DNA of 64,000 nucleotides from Rhizoclosmatium globosum (GCA_002104985.1 MCGO01000055.1:62001-126000), one strand, 5' to 3'; shown: positions 13,501 through 24,976, numbered from the stretch's first letter. Notes: generated by a model from the letters alone, not told the origin. Program-made: numbers and translations.

Positions 13501-14899
13501 ATTCGAGAACTGACTTTCTTTGGCTTCCGTGGATTTAATTCAAGCTCTTTCCAGTTGTCAATGACATTTGCCAGAAGAGTACCAGAAGTGACATCCGTTG
13601 AAACGCGTTCAAAGTCGATACGCCCTTGCGCACGATTCAGGTATCCCAAAGACTTTGTGAAATAAGTGCCGTCCGAGTTTGAAATGTACAAGTGGCCGTA
13701 TGGAGCCGTTCTATCTGTTTTTGAGAGAACGGGAAGCAGATCGACAATCAAACGATGCTCTGAGGAATCCAGAATAGTGTATGACTTGAATAGATGTTAA
13801 TAATCAGATAAATACGCTTGGGGGATGAATGCTTACGTCACGCGTTTTGATGCTGGCATCTGTGGGGAAGTAGGCTTTTGAAAAAGTCTTTCCATCGACA
13901 GTTGAATACAAGTCATATCCTTTCTTGTCATCCCCTCCAACAACAGTCACTAAAAACGACTGTGCATTGCCAAGAGCTAACGGGGCACCACCATTCGAAT
14001 TCGGGAAACTGACTGAATCACCTTTCCCATTCGGGAAATATGATTCTGAAGAGACCATTTTGAGTGTAGAAGGGTCTTTCAAGATACCTCCCGACTTTTG
14101 AGCCTCTGCCGGCCATTGAATACAAAAGATCTTTTCTTTTGGAGCTGACGCGATTTTGGTTGACTGCGCCCAAGCGCAATCAGCTGTATATTTCAGGAGT
14201 TGTTTTGAAGATTTGAATGAGTCTTTCGTGTAGTATGTCTATGTTGTTTTTTGAGTGAAGGGGGGGTATCTTTTGTCAGTTGCACAGCATTGGTTCAGAG
14301 CAGACATTACATGTTCTGAGACAAGGTCCAGCCAGCCCTCTGATTTCTCGAGTTGAACAGCCTTGAAGAGGATCCAATCGACTTCAGTAGCGTGGAAGGA
14401 GAAGCCGCCTCCAGGCAGAGAAAGCTGCAACTCGGTGGTAAACGGGGACCACGAGAGCCCCGCATCTGAAGTGTAATAATGTTTCTTGCTTTCAGTGAGA
14501 GCAAATGCGCGCTTGTCCTTTGCGAGAGGATGAACAAACACGTCGCTGATCTGGTCAGGGACTTTGCTCTTGAGGGAGGCCCACGAGCGGCCTTCGTTTG
14601 TTGAGAGGGACAGTGTTCCAGTTTCATCGAGAAGGAGAAGGTTCTGTGTTTTTGATGGAGGGAGAGAGTGTGTGGGTGTGTGTTGGTATCAAATCCAACA
14701 ACAATCAAAGTCAATCAATGTTTACATCTGAATCCTCAAACGAGATAAGCATCGCGGGCATCGCAGCGACGGCCGACTGGGCCACACTTGGACTGCTCGA
14801 CGGTGCGCGGAGTCCCAGTGTCGCATTCGAAAGTGGTCCAGCGTCACTCGGCCTGAATGCGCAGAGACAAAGTACAACTGCGAGGAGAAGTACGTGCAT
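7573..14899 (-). CDS. Vps10/sortilin-type sorting receptor with three VPS10 domains
   Basis: Start at 14899 gives a signal peptide (MHVLLLAVVLCLCAF). The luminal region of roughly 2000 residues shows three successive VPS10 beta-propellers. Each has Asp-box repeats (such as STDEGVTW, TKDAGRTW, SQDAGATW) and each ends in a 10CC cysteine module containing YRRK/WRRK.DA.C, at about 12900-12540, 10620-10200 and 8500-8050. A transmembrane helix follows (FMGWMGIFALVIGIPGAV, coded near 7885-7995). The cytosolic tail ends with YAPV and TDPTLLFDDE; DPTLL fits the DxxLL GGA-adaptor signal. Yeast Vps10p has two VPS10 domains and sortilin one. The gene has about 15 small introns and one-base breaks near 12900 and 12540. 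Expected role: trans-Golgi to endosome/vacuole sorting of hydrolases. It starts 118 bases from the divergent b561-like gene. Confidence 0.88.
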
Positions 14900-15016
14900 T
14901 CGGTGGTTGGTTCGTTGGTTCGTTGGTTGTTGGTTGTGTGTCAAAGAGAATGGATTGCTTGGTCTCCCAAAACCACCCAACTCAAGTTTGGTTTTTGTTG
15001 GTTCAACTTCTGAAAA

Positions 15017-15754
15017 ATGATCTTTCAAAACCCAACACGCTTGGCTTCCTTGTTCACAATCCTGGCTATGGTGTACCTTGCTGCCCCGTTTACACTCGAA
15101 TACAGGCTCTATTCGTTGCATCCAATTGGAATGGGTCTGTTTATTGCTGCCTCCATCACTGCCGCTCTCACACTCCAACGATCCGATCAACAATCAAAAC
15201 ATCCTCAATCTCGTAAATCGTCTGTAGTTACACATGCGGGGCTCCAAATAGCAGCACTCTTGGGGTTGTTGGTTGGTTTCGCGGCAATCTACCAAAACAA
15301 GATCAACAAAGGAAAGAAGCACTTTCAGACATACCATTCCTACGGCGGCCTCGCTTTATTCATAGGCGCTCTATCCGTCTCAATACTCGGCATCTGTATG
15401 CACTTTTTCCCCACCCAAGTATTTGGCACGCTCCTAAAGTCAAAACGGTACGTCTATTCCCCTCTTCATTCCTTCAATTCAAAACAAACACTCATCCAAC
15501 CATCCAATACCAGATACCTCTCCATAAAACGCTACTCCGGTCTCGCCCTCCTCACTATAACAGTCTACACAACAGCACTCGGACTCATCTCCCACAGCAC
15601 ACAAGAACGCATATCCGCTCTCGCAAGACTCATCATATTCCTCATTACACTCGGAAGCACAACCCTCGCCTTCTGGAACACCTTTTTCGAATACTCGAAA
15701 GGCTCAAGCGACCTTGACCTCGACGACTACGAAGCCGTGCATGAACTCAAATAA
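15017..15754 (+). CDS. Cytochrome b561-like multi-helix membrane protein, copy 1
   Basis: About 220-245 residues with five or six hydrophobic helices. Histidines at helix ends, in SLHPIGM, VTHAGLQ and TYHSYGG, are in the places of the haem-ligating histidines of cytochrome b561. FFPTQVFG is shared with the adjacent copy (WFPKAVFG). Members of the b561 fold carry electrons from ascorbate or similar donors across membranes. A stretch at 15448-15513 (66 nt, GTACGT...CAG) has splice signals and no counterpart in the neighbour. Removing it joins LLKSKR directly to YLSIKRYSG, matching LVKARKWYEVKKYAG there. Because its length is divisible by three and it has no stop, the frame stays open if it is retained. 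The gene is divergent from VPS10 and tandem with the next gene. Confidence 0.68.
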   Translation: MIFQNPTRLASLFTILAMVYLAAPFTLEYRLYSLHPIGMGLFIAASITAALTLQRSDQQSKHPQSRKSSVVTHAGLQIAALLGLLVGFAAIYQNKINKGKKHFQTYHSYGGLALFIGALSVSILGICMHFFPTQVFGTLLKSKRYVYSPLHSFNSKQTLIQPSNTRYLSIKRYSGLALLTITVYTTALGLISHSTQERISALARLIIFLITLGSTTLAFWNTFFEYSKGSSDLDLDDYEAVHELK

Positions 15755-15852
15755 ATTCAATTATACATTTACGTTAGAAATCACTTCCAAACAAGCAAGC
15801 ATCATCGCGTCAACAACCAAATTGCAAATCAAAAAAACCACACCAAAAAACA

Positions 15853-16461
15853 ATGTCAATCCTCACCCTCTCAACCTCACTCATAACCCTGGCAGCAACC
15901 ATAACCCTCGCGCAGCCATACATCCCAACGCTCTCCACATCCCTCTTCTCATGGCACCCCGTCCTCATGGCCCTCTTCTTCTGGTCAACAATCACAGCAT
16001 CGGTCCTCTTGAAACAAAAGTCTCCGTCAACGTTGTTGTACCACGCTTTGTTGCAGGTGGTTGCGGTCGTGGCGATTACGGCCGGGTTTGTTGTGGAGTA
16101 TTACAACAAGGATTTGAATAAGAGGGCTCATTTCACGTCGTGGCATGGGGTGTTGGGGGGTACGGCTACGTTGCTTTGTTTGGTGGTGGCCTTGTTTGGG
16201 GATGCTGTGTATTGGTTCCCGAAGGCCGTGTTTGGGTCGCTTGTGAAGGCTCGCAAGTGGTATGAGGTTAAAAAGTATGCCGGGACATTTGCGACTTTGA
16301 TTTCAGTTATTGCGGGAGTGATCGGTGTCAATGCATATGCTTCTGTGGACCAGAATGTAAAGCTTGGCATTTCTGGGGTGTTAACACTCACAACTCTCCT
16401 CCTCATTGTGATTCCTTCCTCCGTTCCAGCCAAAAAGGTCAAGAACGATAAAGATAATTAA
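15853..16461 (+). CDS. Cytochrome b561-like multi-helix membrane protein, copy 2
   Basis: A single-exon protein of 202 residues with about six hydrophobic helices. FSWHPVLMAL, LYHALLQ and TSWHGVLGG place histidines as in cytochrome b561, and the helix pattern and WFPKAVFGSLVKARK mark it as a tandem duplicate of the gene ending 98 bases upstream. The C-terminus is short and basic (AKKVKNDKDN). The likely function is transmembrane electron transfer, possibly feeding extracellular or vacuolar metal reduction, but no reductase or DOMON domain is attached. It converges tail to tail with the fumarate reductase gene, with only about 60 bases between stop codons. Confidence 0.68.
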   Translation: MSILTLSTSLITLAATITLAQPYIPTLSTSLFSWHPVLMALFFWSTITASVLLKQKSPSTLLYHALLQVVAVVAITAGFVVEYYNKDLNKRAHFTSWHGVLGGTATLLCLVVALFGDAVYWFPKAVFGSLVKARKWYEVKKYAGTFATLISVIAGVIGVNAYASVDQNVKLGISGVLTLTTLLLIVIPSSVPAKKVKNDKDN

Positions 16462-16524
16462 ACCACCATCTGAACAATCTGAATTTATTTTTGAAACCGA
16501 GAATAAACAACAGACTCAATTAAA

Positions 16525-18946
16525 TCAAGCCTTGTGCACACCAATGATAATTTCAGGCGCATACTTGTCAACAACATCCCTCTTGTGCATCATGTTGAAC
16601 TCCTCCGTCGCATCTTTACCGGCATAGATCAAGATGGCCTTCTTGCCTCCTGGGTGGTCGTTCAAGAAGGGAGTCGCGTCGAGGACTTGTCCGTTCACAA
16701 TGACCCAACAGTCGTTCTCCTTGTTGTGCTTGGCAACTTCGGCAGTTGTAATTTCCCTCAAGGTCTTTTTGGCAGCAGGAGCAGCGGCAGCAGCTGGGGC
16801 TTGGGCAGCGGCAGAGGCAGCAGGAGCGGCAGCGGCAACAACAGCTTGAGAAGTCTCAGCAGAAGCGCCAGCAGACTCAACAGTAACCTTCAAGCCGTTG
16901 AAAGAGATGGAAACTGGAGACAAGTGTCCAGCGACTCCAGCTACACGGCGAGCCGCATTGGCAGTAAGGCTCTCCATCAAGTAAGTAGCAGCACTGAATG
17001 TCACATTAAGTCAAGCTGCCAACAATTGAAAATTCTAACCTGGCTCCAGCAACACGACCGTAAACGACACAACCCAAGAGCGAACTTCCTCCAAGACGGT
17101 TGGCACCGTGGACTCCACCAGCAACTTCACCACAAGCAAAAGCACCAGGAATAGGAGTTGCGTTGGCACCTCCTCCCAACAATCTTGAGTGCTCATCAAT
17201 CTGGACACCACCCATGGTAAAGTGCAAGACAGGACAAACAATAGAGACCCAGTAGTTGTCGTTAATATCAAATGGCGCGTTGGAGAAGAACTTCTTTCCA
17301 AATGGATCGTTCTTGGACTGAGCAATCTGGTTGTACTTCTTGAAAGTGTCATCAAGAGCAGAAGCAGAAATTCCAATCTCCTTGGCAACTTCAGCACCAG
17401 TCTTGAAGTGCTTCATGAGTCCACGACCCATGTAGTGCTTGCAGTGCCATTCGATTTCCTTTCCAGCCTTGCTGTTGAGAATCAAACGGAATGGACCCTT
17501 GTTCTTCCACATCTGCCCAGTCACGTAGTCTCTGTGTCCGAGTTCGTCACAGAAACGTTGACCGTTGGCGTCAACCAAGATACCACCAACTCCACGAAGA
17601 GCTTCAGCGGCAAGGAACTAATTGGATGTCAACTGGATTCTAATTACTACAAAAAGAGAATTTCTTACCTTAACCTTGGCATCTGGGTCCTTCAAGTCAA
17701 CCAAACCGGTTGGGTGAACTTGAACCTTGTCCATGTGAATGGTGTTGGCACCAGACTTCAAGGCAAACTTGATACCATCACCAGTACAGTGGTCACCGTT
17801 TGTGGTTGGCAAGTCGTAAATCTCTGGTCTGTACTTCTTCAAAAGAGAGTCAGAGGTGAAGTCAGCAGCATAACCACCAGTTGCAATAACGACTGGACCG
17901 TATGCCTTGTGGGTAGCACCGTTGTGCTCGTATTCAACACCAATAACAGCTCCATTCTCATTCTTGATGAGAGAAGTAGCCTTGGCCTTCTTGATGAGCT
18001 TGGCGCGGTCTGGGTGGGACTTGCAGAGATCCTCGTATTTCTCCATGAGAGCATAGGTCATGGTCATTCCCGGGAACATTTCCTTTCCACGGTGAGTACG
18101 TGGGTGAGAGTGACCACCTATTACAAGGGGAATGCGGTTGTTAGAAGCCAAGCTCTACCCATTTTCAGCGCACCACCAAAAAACCAACAACATACCAAGA
18201 CGAGACACGAGGGACAAGTCAACCTTGAACTGCTCCGAGATCCATTCAACAGCGGAACCAGACTGGTAGGTCAAGACCTTAGTGAGAGCAGGCTGGATTT
18301 CGGCACGGGCAGATTTGGCGGAGTCTTCGTAGAAGATGGCAGAGGAGTCCTAGGGTGGGGAAAAAAGCATTGTCAGGAACAGGCACGATTGAATTCAGTC
18401 ACGGATCGGCAGCAAAAGGAGAATTGTCGGTACAATAGAACGCGTTCAAAAAGCAAAGAAGGGATGTGGGTCTGAATGCGCCACTTTGGAGTACTTACTG
18501 GGATGCCCAATCGCTGCTGGGCCGTGGTTCCAGCACCGTTGATACCTGAAGTAGCCTTGGTTGAGTTACCTGGTTTAAAGGAGGGGTGGTTTAGTTTTAG
18601 AGCCACGTGGGGAAAGAGAGTGAGTGAGGGAGTGTGAGTCAACGCACCACCAAGGAAGTTGTTCTTGTCGAGAAGGAGCACGTTTCCTCCGCGCTCGAGG
18701 ACAGTGTGACACGCTGAGAGACCGGCTAAACCTCCTCCGAGGACAATCACTTGAGACCTGTGTTTGGTAGTTTAGTTACTTAGTTCGTATACTAGGTCGG
18801 AATATTAGAAATGAGGGGAAAGGGATGATCCAGTCCACCAAGTGGGTGCACGTTTAGATTGCGAGTGGTCCCTGATTGGTTGTCGTTCAACCGAGGTTGC
18901 TCTGGTCAGGCGAAGACTCGGAGAAGGTGACCCAAGCAACTCACAT
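16525..18946 (-). CDS. FAD-dependent fumarate reductase (Osm1-like) with C-terminal cytochrome b5 domain
   Basis: Soluble flavoprotein of the fumarate reductase/succinate dehydrogenase family. The N-terminus has the dinucleotide-binding motif VIVLGGGLAGLSACH, followed by NSTKATSGINGAGT. The active site segment GGHSHPRTHRG holds the His/Arg pair used in hydride and proton transfer, and KVQVHPTGLVD and NRLGGSSLLGC complete the flavin domain. After an Ala-rich linker comes a cytochrome b5 domain with haem motif FLNDHPGGKKAI and a second His in MMHKRD. Six introns are inferred. No in-frame ATG precedes GLAG in its exon; the best model splits the ATG, with AT at 18946-18945 and G at 18757 (intron 18758-18944), giving MSQVIVLGGG. 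The family reoxidises FADH2/NADH with fumarate. No targeting peptide is visible, so it is probably cytosolic. Confidence 0.88.
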
Positions 18947-19068
18947 TTTTCGTTAGACTTTTTTGGGAGCCACACTCGATCACACTTTCTTCTTGTTCAA
19001 ATTGATCCCACGAGCACCTTCCTCAAGGTGGAGTTGTAAAGATGACGAATAACTTGTGCTTTATTGCT

Positions 19069-21801
19069 TTATCGCATGGACTTTTGAATAACAAGTCCCT
19101 CGTCGCTTTCCAACAATGCGAACGATAGCGACGTTCCCGCAAACTTCTTTTCACCAAACAACGTTTTTGCGATACCATACACTCTAAAACGATATACCCC
19201 TGGCTCTGCTGGGATAGTCCGTCCGATGTCCCATTCTACATCGCATATCGATTCTGCCATCCCAGAGCGCGTCCAAATATACTTTGTGTCCCATTCCTAT
19301 TACAAATAAAGATGAGTAATTGATTAGATCCTATCAATAGCACTCACCGCATCTGTCAAGAACTCATTCCAAACACTATGGTCATCCTTGTTCTGCTTCT
19401 CCACAGTCATGAAACTTGGGTCACCAGTCACAGGAGAAACATACCCTTCTCCATTACGTGGATGCGCGCATAAAAACGAGGCTCGGACAATCGTTGTAGA
19501 ATTTTTGATTCTGTTGGTAACGTTTCCGTCACCCAAAGTCCCAACTGCTGAATCCACAGCTAGACTTCTTGCAGGAGGAATATGATAAATCAACCTGTCA
19601 GGATGTGCAAGAGCGTCCCCAAACCGATGGCCACTTCGTACTGCATCCAAAATCACAGGTGACAACAGTGAAACTTCATGTTCGGGCTTATTCGGAGGAG
19701 GTGCAGAGCGTAAACCCAAACTTGGACTCGTAAATGAGTGCGCCATTTGCGTAAACAGTTTCTGATAGGCCAACAAAGTATGTGGGCCGAAAATGGTCGA
19801 TCCTCCTTCATATCGTTGAAACTGATATTCCTCAAACGTTGTTATGTACGACGAATAAGCATTCGTCAATGCCGAGATAACAACTTCAGCGTCTTCATCA
19901 ATCACCCTATCATTCACCAAAGCCTGCTTAACAGATTCGCGCAACCGTCTTCCAGCCATAGTCGTGATCTCAGAAGGAAGTCCCACAATCGCAAACTTCC
20001 TCCCAACAACGAAAAGCTGCAACGGAACCGTCTTGGGCTGCCACGGATACGGCACGTTATTATCCCCTGTATTGATGAGAATCTGTTTCGGGTGATGACA
20101 CCGTTCTTGTTCGTGTGAAACAGGACGCGAAAGAAGAAGGTCTTTGAGGAACTTGAGGATAACGTTTTTATCGCGTTTGTTGTATCCTTGATATGAGAGC
20201 ATCGTTCCTTTACCGTCCGTTGTTCCTGCGGCGAAAGCGTATCCCTATATTTCGCGTCAAGAATTGACTATTGGCGACTCAAAGGCTATACCATGGCCGG
20301 TGTACAAGTTTTAGCCACTGTTCCATTCGGAAGCTCCACAAGTATGTCAGACAGATCCACCCATGCGTGACGGAACAAAATTGGTCCTCTTGTTTCTAGC
20401 CCTTCAGTTTGAGTTGTAATTTGTTGGGCTTTTTCGTATTGCTGTCGTCCAATGTATTCTGCTGAGTAAAAATCGTCTTTTCCGTTGTCTTCTCCAGGTC
20501 CTCGAGCTAAGCATTTACTAACGTCTCCGCCACATGCTCCTTTGGAACCATCGCAGGGAATTCCAGTATCGATACAGCGTGGTGGAAGTAAATTCGGACT
20601 CACGTCTCCCTAATACGATTAAAATAAGTAAAAACATAATTCCTACTTTAAGAGCGAGTTACCGAATTCGTTTGAGCGAAAGCAGAGACAAACGCCTCGT
20701 TCCCTCGTCTTTTCTCCTCCAACTCCCACAAATACCCCGCGAATCCCTTATTATCTCCAGAAACCAACGAATTCAAGCTATGCAGACTAGTACCATGGAC
20801 AGCAAACCAATTAACATTTGCCTTCAAATTCTTCCGCTCACGATCCTTTCCATACCACACCGAAACTGCCACCATTTTCTGATCTACATTAGATTCATAC
20901 CTTCTCCTCTCTTCTTCAGGATTCTCCAAATACGCCATCGGACTTCGATTTATACTTGCCCCACAACATTCCCCGAACTGATCACAACCCTTTGAGTTTC
21001 CACTGCCTTCAAAGACCGCTCCAACTGCTTATGAGCTGCACGTATAGAATTCAAAACTCCATCTACAAGCGCCTCTCTCGCCATGGGAACCCGTCCCAAA
21101 CTCGTAATCTGATACAAAAACTCGTCCGAGAATCCGCCAGCTCCGGCATGCGTATGACTTGCTGATATCATCAGGTTTTCGAGAGTGTAGTATGTTTGGT
21201 TTGTGGTAGGGTCAGAAAACTCTGGAGTGTTTAGTTTTTGGATTATATCTTGTCGCGCGATGGATGACATATGACCTAGACATAAATTTAGTACAAGTCG
21301 AGTAAAATATCGGTACGTACCTATATCTGCGCATACATAGACTGCGCGGTGATTCGGCGTTTCTGGGTTAGTAAATATGAAAGCTCGTGCTTTCAATCGC
21401 AAATGAATCCCGTTCGCATTTTGTGCCATCTCAGCATATCCTTGCATATTAATCTCACCAATAGGTAAATTAATAGTTGCTTTCCCCGCCCCAACCTAAG
21501 CAAATGTTATAACCCCTTCCCACCAAAGTGCAAAGAACGTTACCAGAATTGGAGCATCAGGAGAGCCAGCGACCGCAAAATCAACGCGCTCTTTGCTCGA
21601 ATTAACTTCTTGCCTCAAATTCGGAAGCGAGAAGTTGGGCTTCGAATTCAATAGGTTCACCATAAAGACGATTCCAAGAACAAGAAACAAGACAAGAAAG
21701 AAGTATCTTGACACAGGAAAGAATTGCAACTGCTGAAGTCTCTTCCTTGCTTGACGCGCATGATGGTTCGCGTTGTGTGGAAGGGAGAACCTCCTGCGCA
21801 T
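19069..21801 (-). CDS. Neutral ceramidase
   Basis: Hydrolyses ceramide to sphingosine and fatty acid. The nucleophile region reads TNS-GDVSPN across an intron, the family signature around the catalytic serine. Zinc-binding segments (SASHTHAGAGG and WFAVHGTSLHS) and TTMAGRRLRE are also present. The C-terminal Ig-like part ends LLESDEGLVIQKSMR. The start at 21801 gives a strongly basic stretch of about 30 residues and then a hydrophobic helix (YFFLVLFLVLGIVFMV), so the enzyme is predicted to be a type II membrane protein rather than cleaved and secreted. About six small introns interrupt it. One base appears lost near 20950, where GNVVG must change frame to reach ASINRSPMA. It lies head to tail upstream of the fumarate reductase. 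Confidence 0.88.
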
Positions 21802-21956
21802 TTCTCTGTTCTGAACTTCTGGAAAAAGAATACCGTTGTACCGTTTTCAGAAAGTAGGGGAAACGAAAAAGACAACGAGTGCAGGTTTATAAAGTTTTAC
21901 AAAATGGAACAGATAGAAAGTGTAACTTGAGGAAAGATTCAATCCCATTAGCTTCA

Positions 21957-23720
21957 TCACAGTGTCGCAACAAGCCCAGCAGGATTTGTACCAGTTTTGG
22001 ATGTGACAACCAAAGGCTTGAAACCCATCTCCTCGACGGGGATAGAATATTCCGTCAACTTTGCTTCATAAACACGGATCATATCGTTATGAGCCTATCA
22101 GCCTCTTTAAAACATGCTCATCTAAAATTGATCAAGCCCACCTTCGTTACTTTCGCCAAATCATACTGAAGCTCCTTAATTTGCTGGTTCTTCATCTCAA
22201 GAACTTCTTCCAACCGACGTGTGAGGTTCGCAAGTGCCGTTGGATCCAAGTTTGTCGCCTTCAGAATCTCGTTGAGTTGGAGATCCTTCTTCTCCAGAGT
22301 CTCTTTCAGGGTTTCGACTTTCTTCTCGAGAATCTGGTTTGTGATAGGTGCAGTTTACGTTAGTAAAAGGATATATAGTTGATGGAAACAGGAAACATAC
22401 CAAATTCTTGAATCCAGACTTCTGCTGCACCCCAATAATCCTGTCCACGAAGCCTTCATACAACACGTTCCTCTCTTTCTCTACCTGTGCAAACCGCTGC
22501 TCCAACACTTCGTGCTCCCACAACAACTGCTTGTGCTTCTCCTCCAACACCTTAAGCCGCGCTTTCGCGTTGTGAAGAGACATTTTATCCTTCTCGTAGT
22601 GTTGAAGCTGCTTTTTCAATGTGTCACAGTCGGCAAGAGCAGCCATCAGAGGCTCCGAGAGACGCTTGTTTTCGGCTGTAATGTCCGCCATGAGCTTCTC
22701 GTTACGCTCTTCCTTCTTTTTCATCTCCTCAACTTGTTCCTATCATCCTCTTAGCAAAAATCCTTCGTACAATACAAAGACAAACCTTCAACGAATTAAT
22801 CAACGCCAAGTTATTCAACGTGATATCGTTATAATAATTCTTGATCTCCGTGAAAGCCTTATCATGATTCTTCATCAAAGCATTAATTTGACTGTTCTTA
22901 CGCTCCTCGATCTCATGAATCTCATTCTTTCTCTTCAACTCCAATTCGTCTCTGACAACCTTCATTTTCTTCTCGTATTTGGCGTGAAGTTCCTTTGCGC
23001 GGCGTTCAAAGTCGCTTCTCATTTTTGTTGTTTCAATGTCATGTTTGGCCGTGAGTTGTTTGACGAGGTCTTCGTGTGAGAGTTCGAGCTCTTTCAGTTC
23101 GAGTTTTAGGGCGCGTTTGTCGCGTTTTAGCTGTTGCTCGGAGGCAGCGTGTTGTTCTTGGTCGAGTTGGAGGACACGGTCTGAGTCGGCTTGCAAGTGT
23201 GCTACATTGTTTTGGTATTCATAGAGTAAGTGTTTCACTTTTTGTTTGTAAACCTATTGAACACTGATTAACATGAGACCTATGGATGGAAAATCAAAAA
23301 TACCTTGATTTCAACTTGATGCTTTTCCTCCTGCTCTTCCAGCTCTCGATCCTTATTGATCAACTCCGCCTTCGCTTCCTGAAGATCGTTCTTTGAAATC
23401 TCCCAAAAGGAGTTGATTTTGTCCTACACACATGTACACAATCAGAAACCGTCAATCCCTCCAACAACAACACCCATCCCGCCCCATCACAAAAAAAATA
23501 TATAACAAACCCTTTCAAGCTGGAAATAGTTTCTCTCCTCTCTCTCTTTCGCAAGCTCCTCAATAGCAGCCTTCAACTCATTCTCGATATCTTCACGCGA
23601 TTTACCACTCGCATCGACAGCACCAGCGTCCGCCGTCCCGCCCTTTTTTCCAGCTGACCCAGATCCCGACTTTTTCGAGCCCGTAGACTTCCCAGAGCCT
23701 GGTTTGGACTTTGGTGGCAT
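21957..23720 (-). CDS. DRC4: Dynein regulatory complex subunit 4 (GAS8-like)
   Basis: Coiled-coil protein of about 480 residues, the usual GAS8 length. The N-terminus is a Lys/Gly/Ser tail ([20 protein letters not shown]), followed by almost continuous coiled coil with family landmarks: [45 protein letters not shown] and [12 protein letters not shown]. The end is [19 protein letters not shown]-like [10 protein letters not shown] and NPAGLVATL, the conserved GAS8 terminus. Exons join cleanly at GT-AG sites with no frame break. DRC4 is part of the nexin-dynein regulatory complex of motile axonemes, so its presence argues for a flagellated zoospore stage. The gene is followed on the same strand by ceramidase. 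Confidence 0.93.
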
Positions 23721-23896
23721 CGTTCAGCGTCAAAGAATTCCCCTCAAGACAATTTTTTTTCTTCTTTCTCGCAACTTATTTGGAAATAAATGAACAAAGG
23801 AACAAGAGACAAATTCTTTTTATATAGAGATCGTGAAGAGATGTTTGAAGAGCCTTTCTTTATCGGAAGGGCGACTGGCTCTTGGAGACGACTGAT

Positions 23897-24250
23897 TCAC
23901 AGTCCTCTCAGCATAATCCTCGACGTACTTGATACGGTGTATCTTATGGATATTTTTCTTCTTCTTTGAGATCTGTTTAGACTGCTCCCTTCCGATTTCT
24001 CCAATGCAGGTGGTTTGATTGGGTGCATAATTCCAATTGTCGTGTTTTTGTTGAAAAGCGGCAGAGATTGAAATAAATTGGATGAGTTTGGGTTGAACGT
24101 GGGCTTGGAGTTGGGAGTTTCCATTGCTTCTTTGAATTGCTGTTGTAGAGCTGGAGTTAAACGACTGAGCCACCCAGATTGTTCGATAGGAATGGGCAGC
24201 GATTGAATAGTAGCCGCCAAGAGCGGAACGATGCAGAACCAAGCTCTCAT
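23897..24250 (-). CDS. Small predicted secreted protein
   Basis: A 117-codon frame begins MRAWFCIVPLLAATIQSLP, a credible cleaved signal peptide of about 17-19 residues. The mature part is polar, with several N-x-S/T sequons (NPNSSN, NKNTT), and no recognised domain. The last 30 residues are basic. An overlapping frame (down to about 23820) would give a different ending, KERLFKHLFTISI, if one base were missing near 23990, so the true C-terminus is uncertain. No family is recognised. It sits between DRC4 and an acetyltransferase, all on the same strand. Confidence 0.4.
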   Translation of the reverse strand: MRAWFCIVPLLAATIQSLPIPIEQSGWLSRLTPALQQQFKEAMETPNSKPTFNPNSSNLFQSLPLFNKNTTIGIMHPIKPPALEKSEGSSLNRSQRRRKISIRYTVSSTSRIMLRGL

Positions 24251-24393
24251 TTTTCAAAGATTTGTGAAGTGAAAGTGTGATTGTATTCCTTGAAAATCCC
24301 CAACAAACGACCACAAAGTGAAACAATGATCTAACCCAGAGTAAATGCAGAATATTTAATCGGTTAAATAGAGGCATTTGATACGACAGGAAT

Positions 24394-24976
24394 TTAGGCT
24401 GGAAGCACAATAACCTTAAAGTCCACACCTTCGAAAGACAACGAATCCACAATCACCCATCCCGCCTTTCGTGAGCTCTCAACGAAATCACATTGGTTGA
24501 AACAACGTCAGTGACGGCACACTCAAACTTTCCGGATTTCAAGTAAACTTCGGCATAATGTTGGTACATTCGTTTGGCCAAAGCAGCACCTCTAAACTCC
24601 TTCGCAACACACAATGACCAACGACAATATAGTTTGTGGATGCAAGAGGTTTTCCATTATAACTGCTGTTGGAGTCGACAAAGTGCACCAAGTCTTTCAA
24701 CAGGTTATGGCTCATTGAATCCGTCTTTGTGGCAGCAAGGACATATCCAACGACTTGTTCAGCGCCATCTACTTGCGCAAGAGCAACTACAGCTGGAGTG
24801 GATTTGTGGATATGAGCGAGGTACTCCACTTCATACTCTGCCGTCACAAAGCCGTCCCTTTCTTGTACTTCCACAGGCAGTAAGCGCCTCAAGTTTGCAT
24901 TATGAAGAGTTTTGATTTGGGTAATGTGGGCATCCGTAGAGGCAAGAGTGATGCGAATGTCTGGCTGTGATGTCAT
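24394..24976 (-). CDS. GNAT-family N-acetyltransferase
   Basis: About 190 residues. The start at 24976 (MTSQPDIRITLAS) was chosen because upstream codons in frame lack an ATG. The acetyl-CoA fold is seen as VVALAQVDGAEQVVGYVLA (strand 4 region), then the pyrophosphate-binding loop in KEFRGAALAKRMYQHY, and the late motif VSTNVISLRAHE...KAGWVIVD. The frame must change by one base near 24606 (before VAKEFRGAA) and again near 24478 (between RAHE and KAGW). With those repairs the protein ends VDFKVIVLPA at 24394. The substrate cannot be told. GNAT enzymes transfer acetyl groups to protein N-termini, lysines or small amines. The nearest known subfamily was not identified. Confidence 0.68.

Noticed and set aside
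18842..19039. Forward-strand ORF of 65 codons
   Set aside because: It lies in the 5' region of the reverse-strand fumarate reductase, lacks any domain and has no poly(A) context.
22061..23224. Forward-strand ORFs opposite DRC4
   Set aside because: They are antisense shadows of the coiled-coil coding sequence; the reverse reading has strong family motifs.
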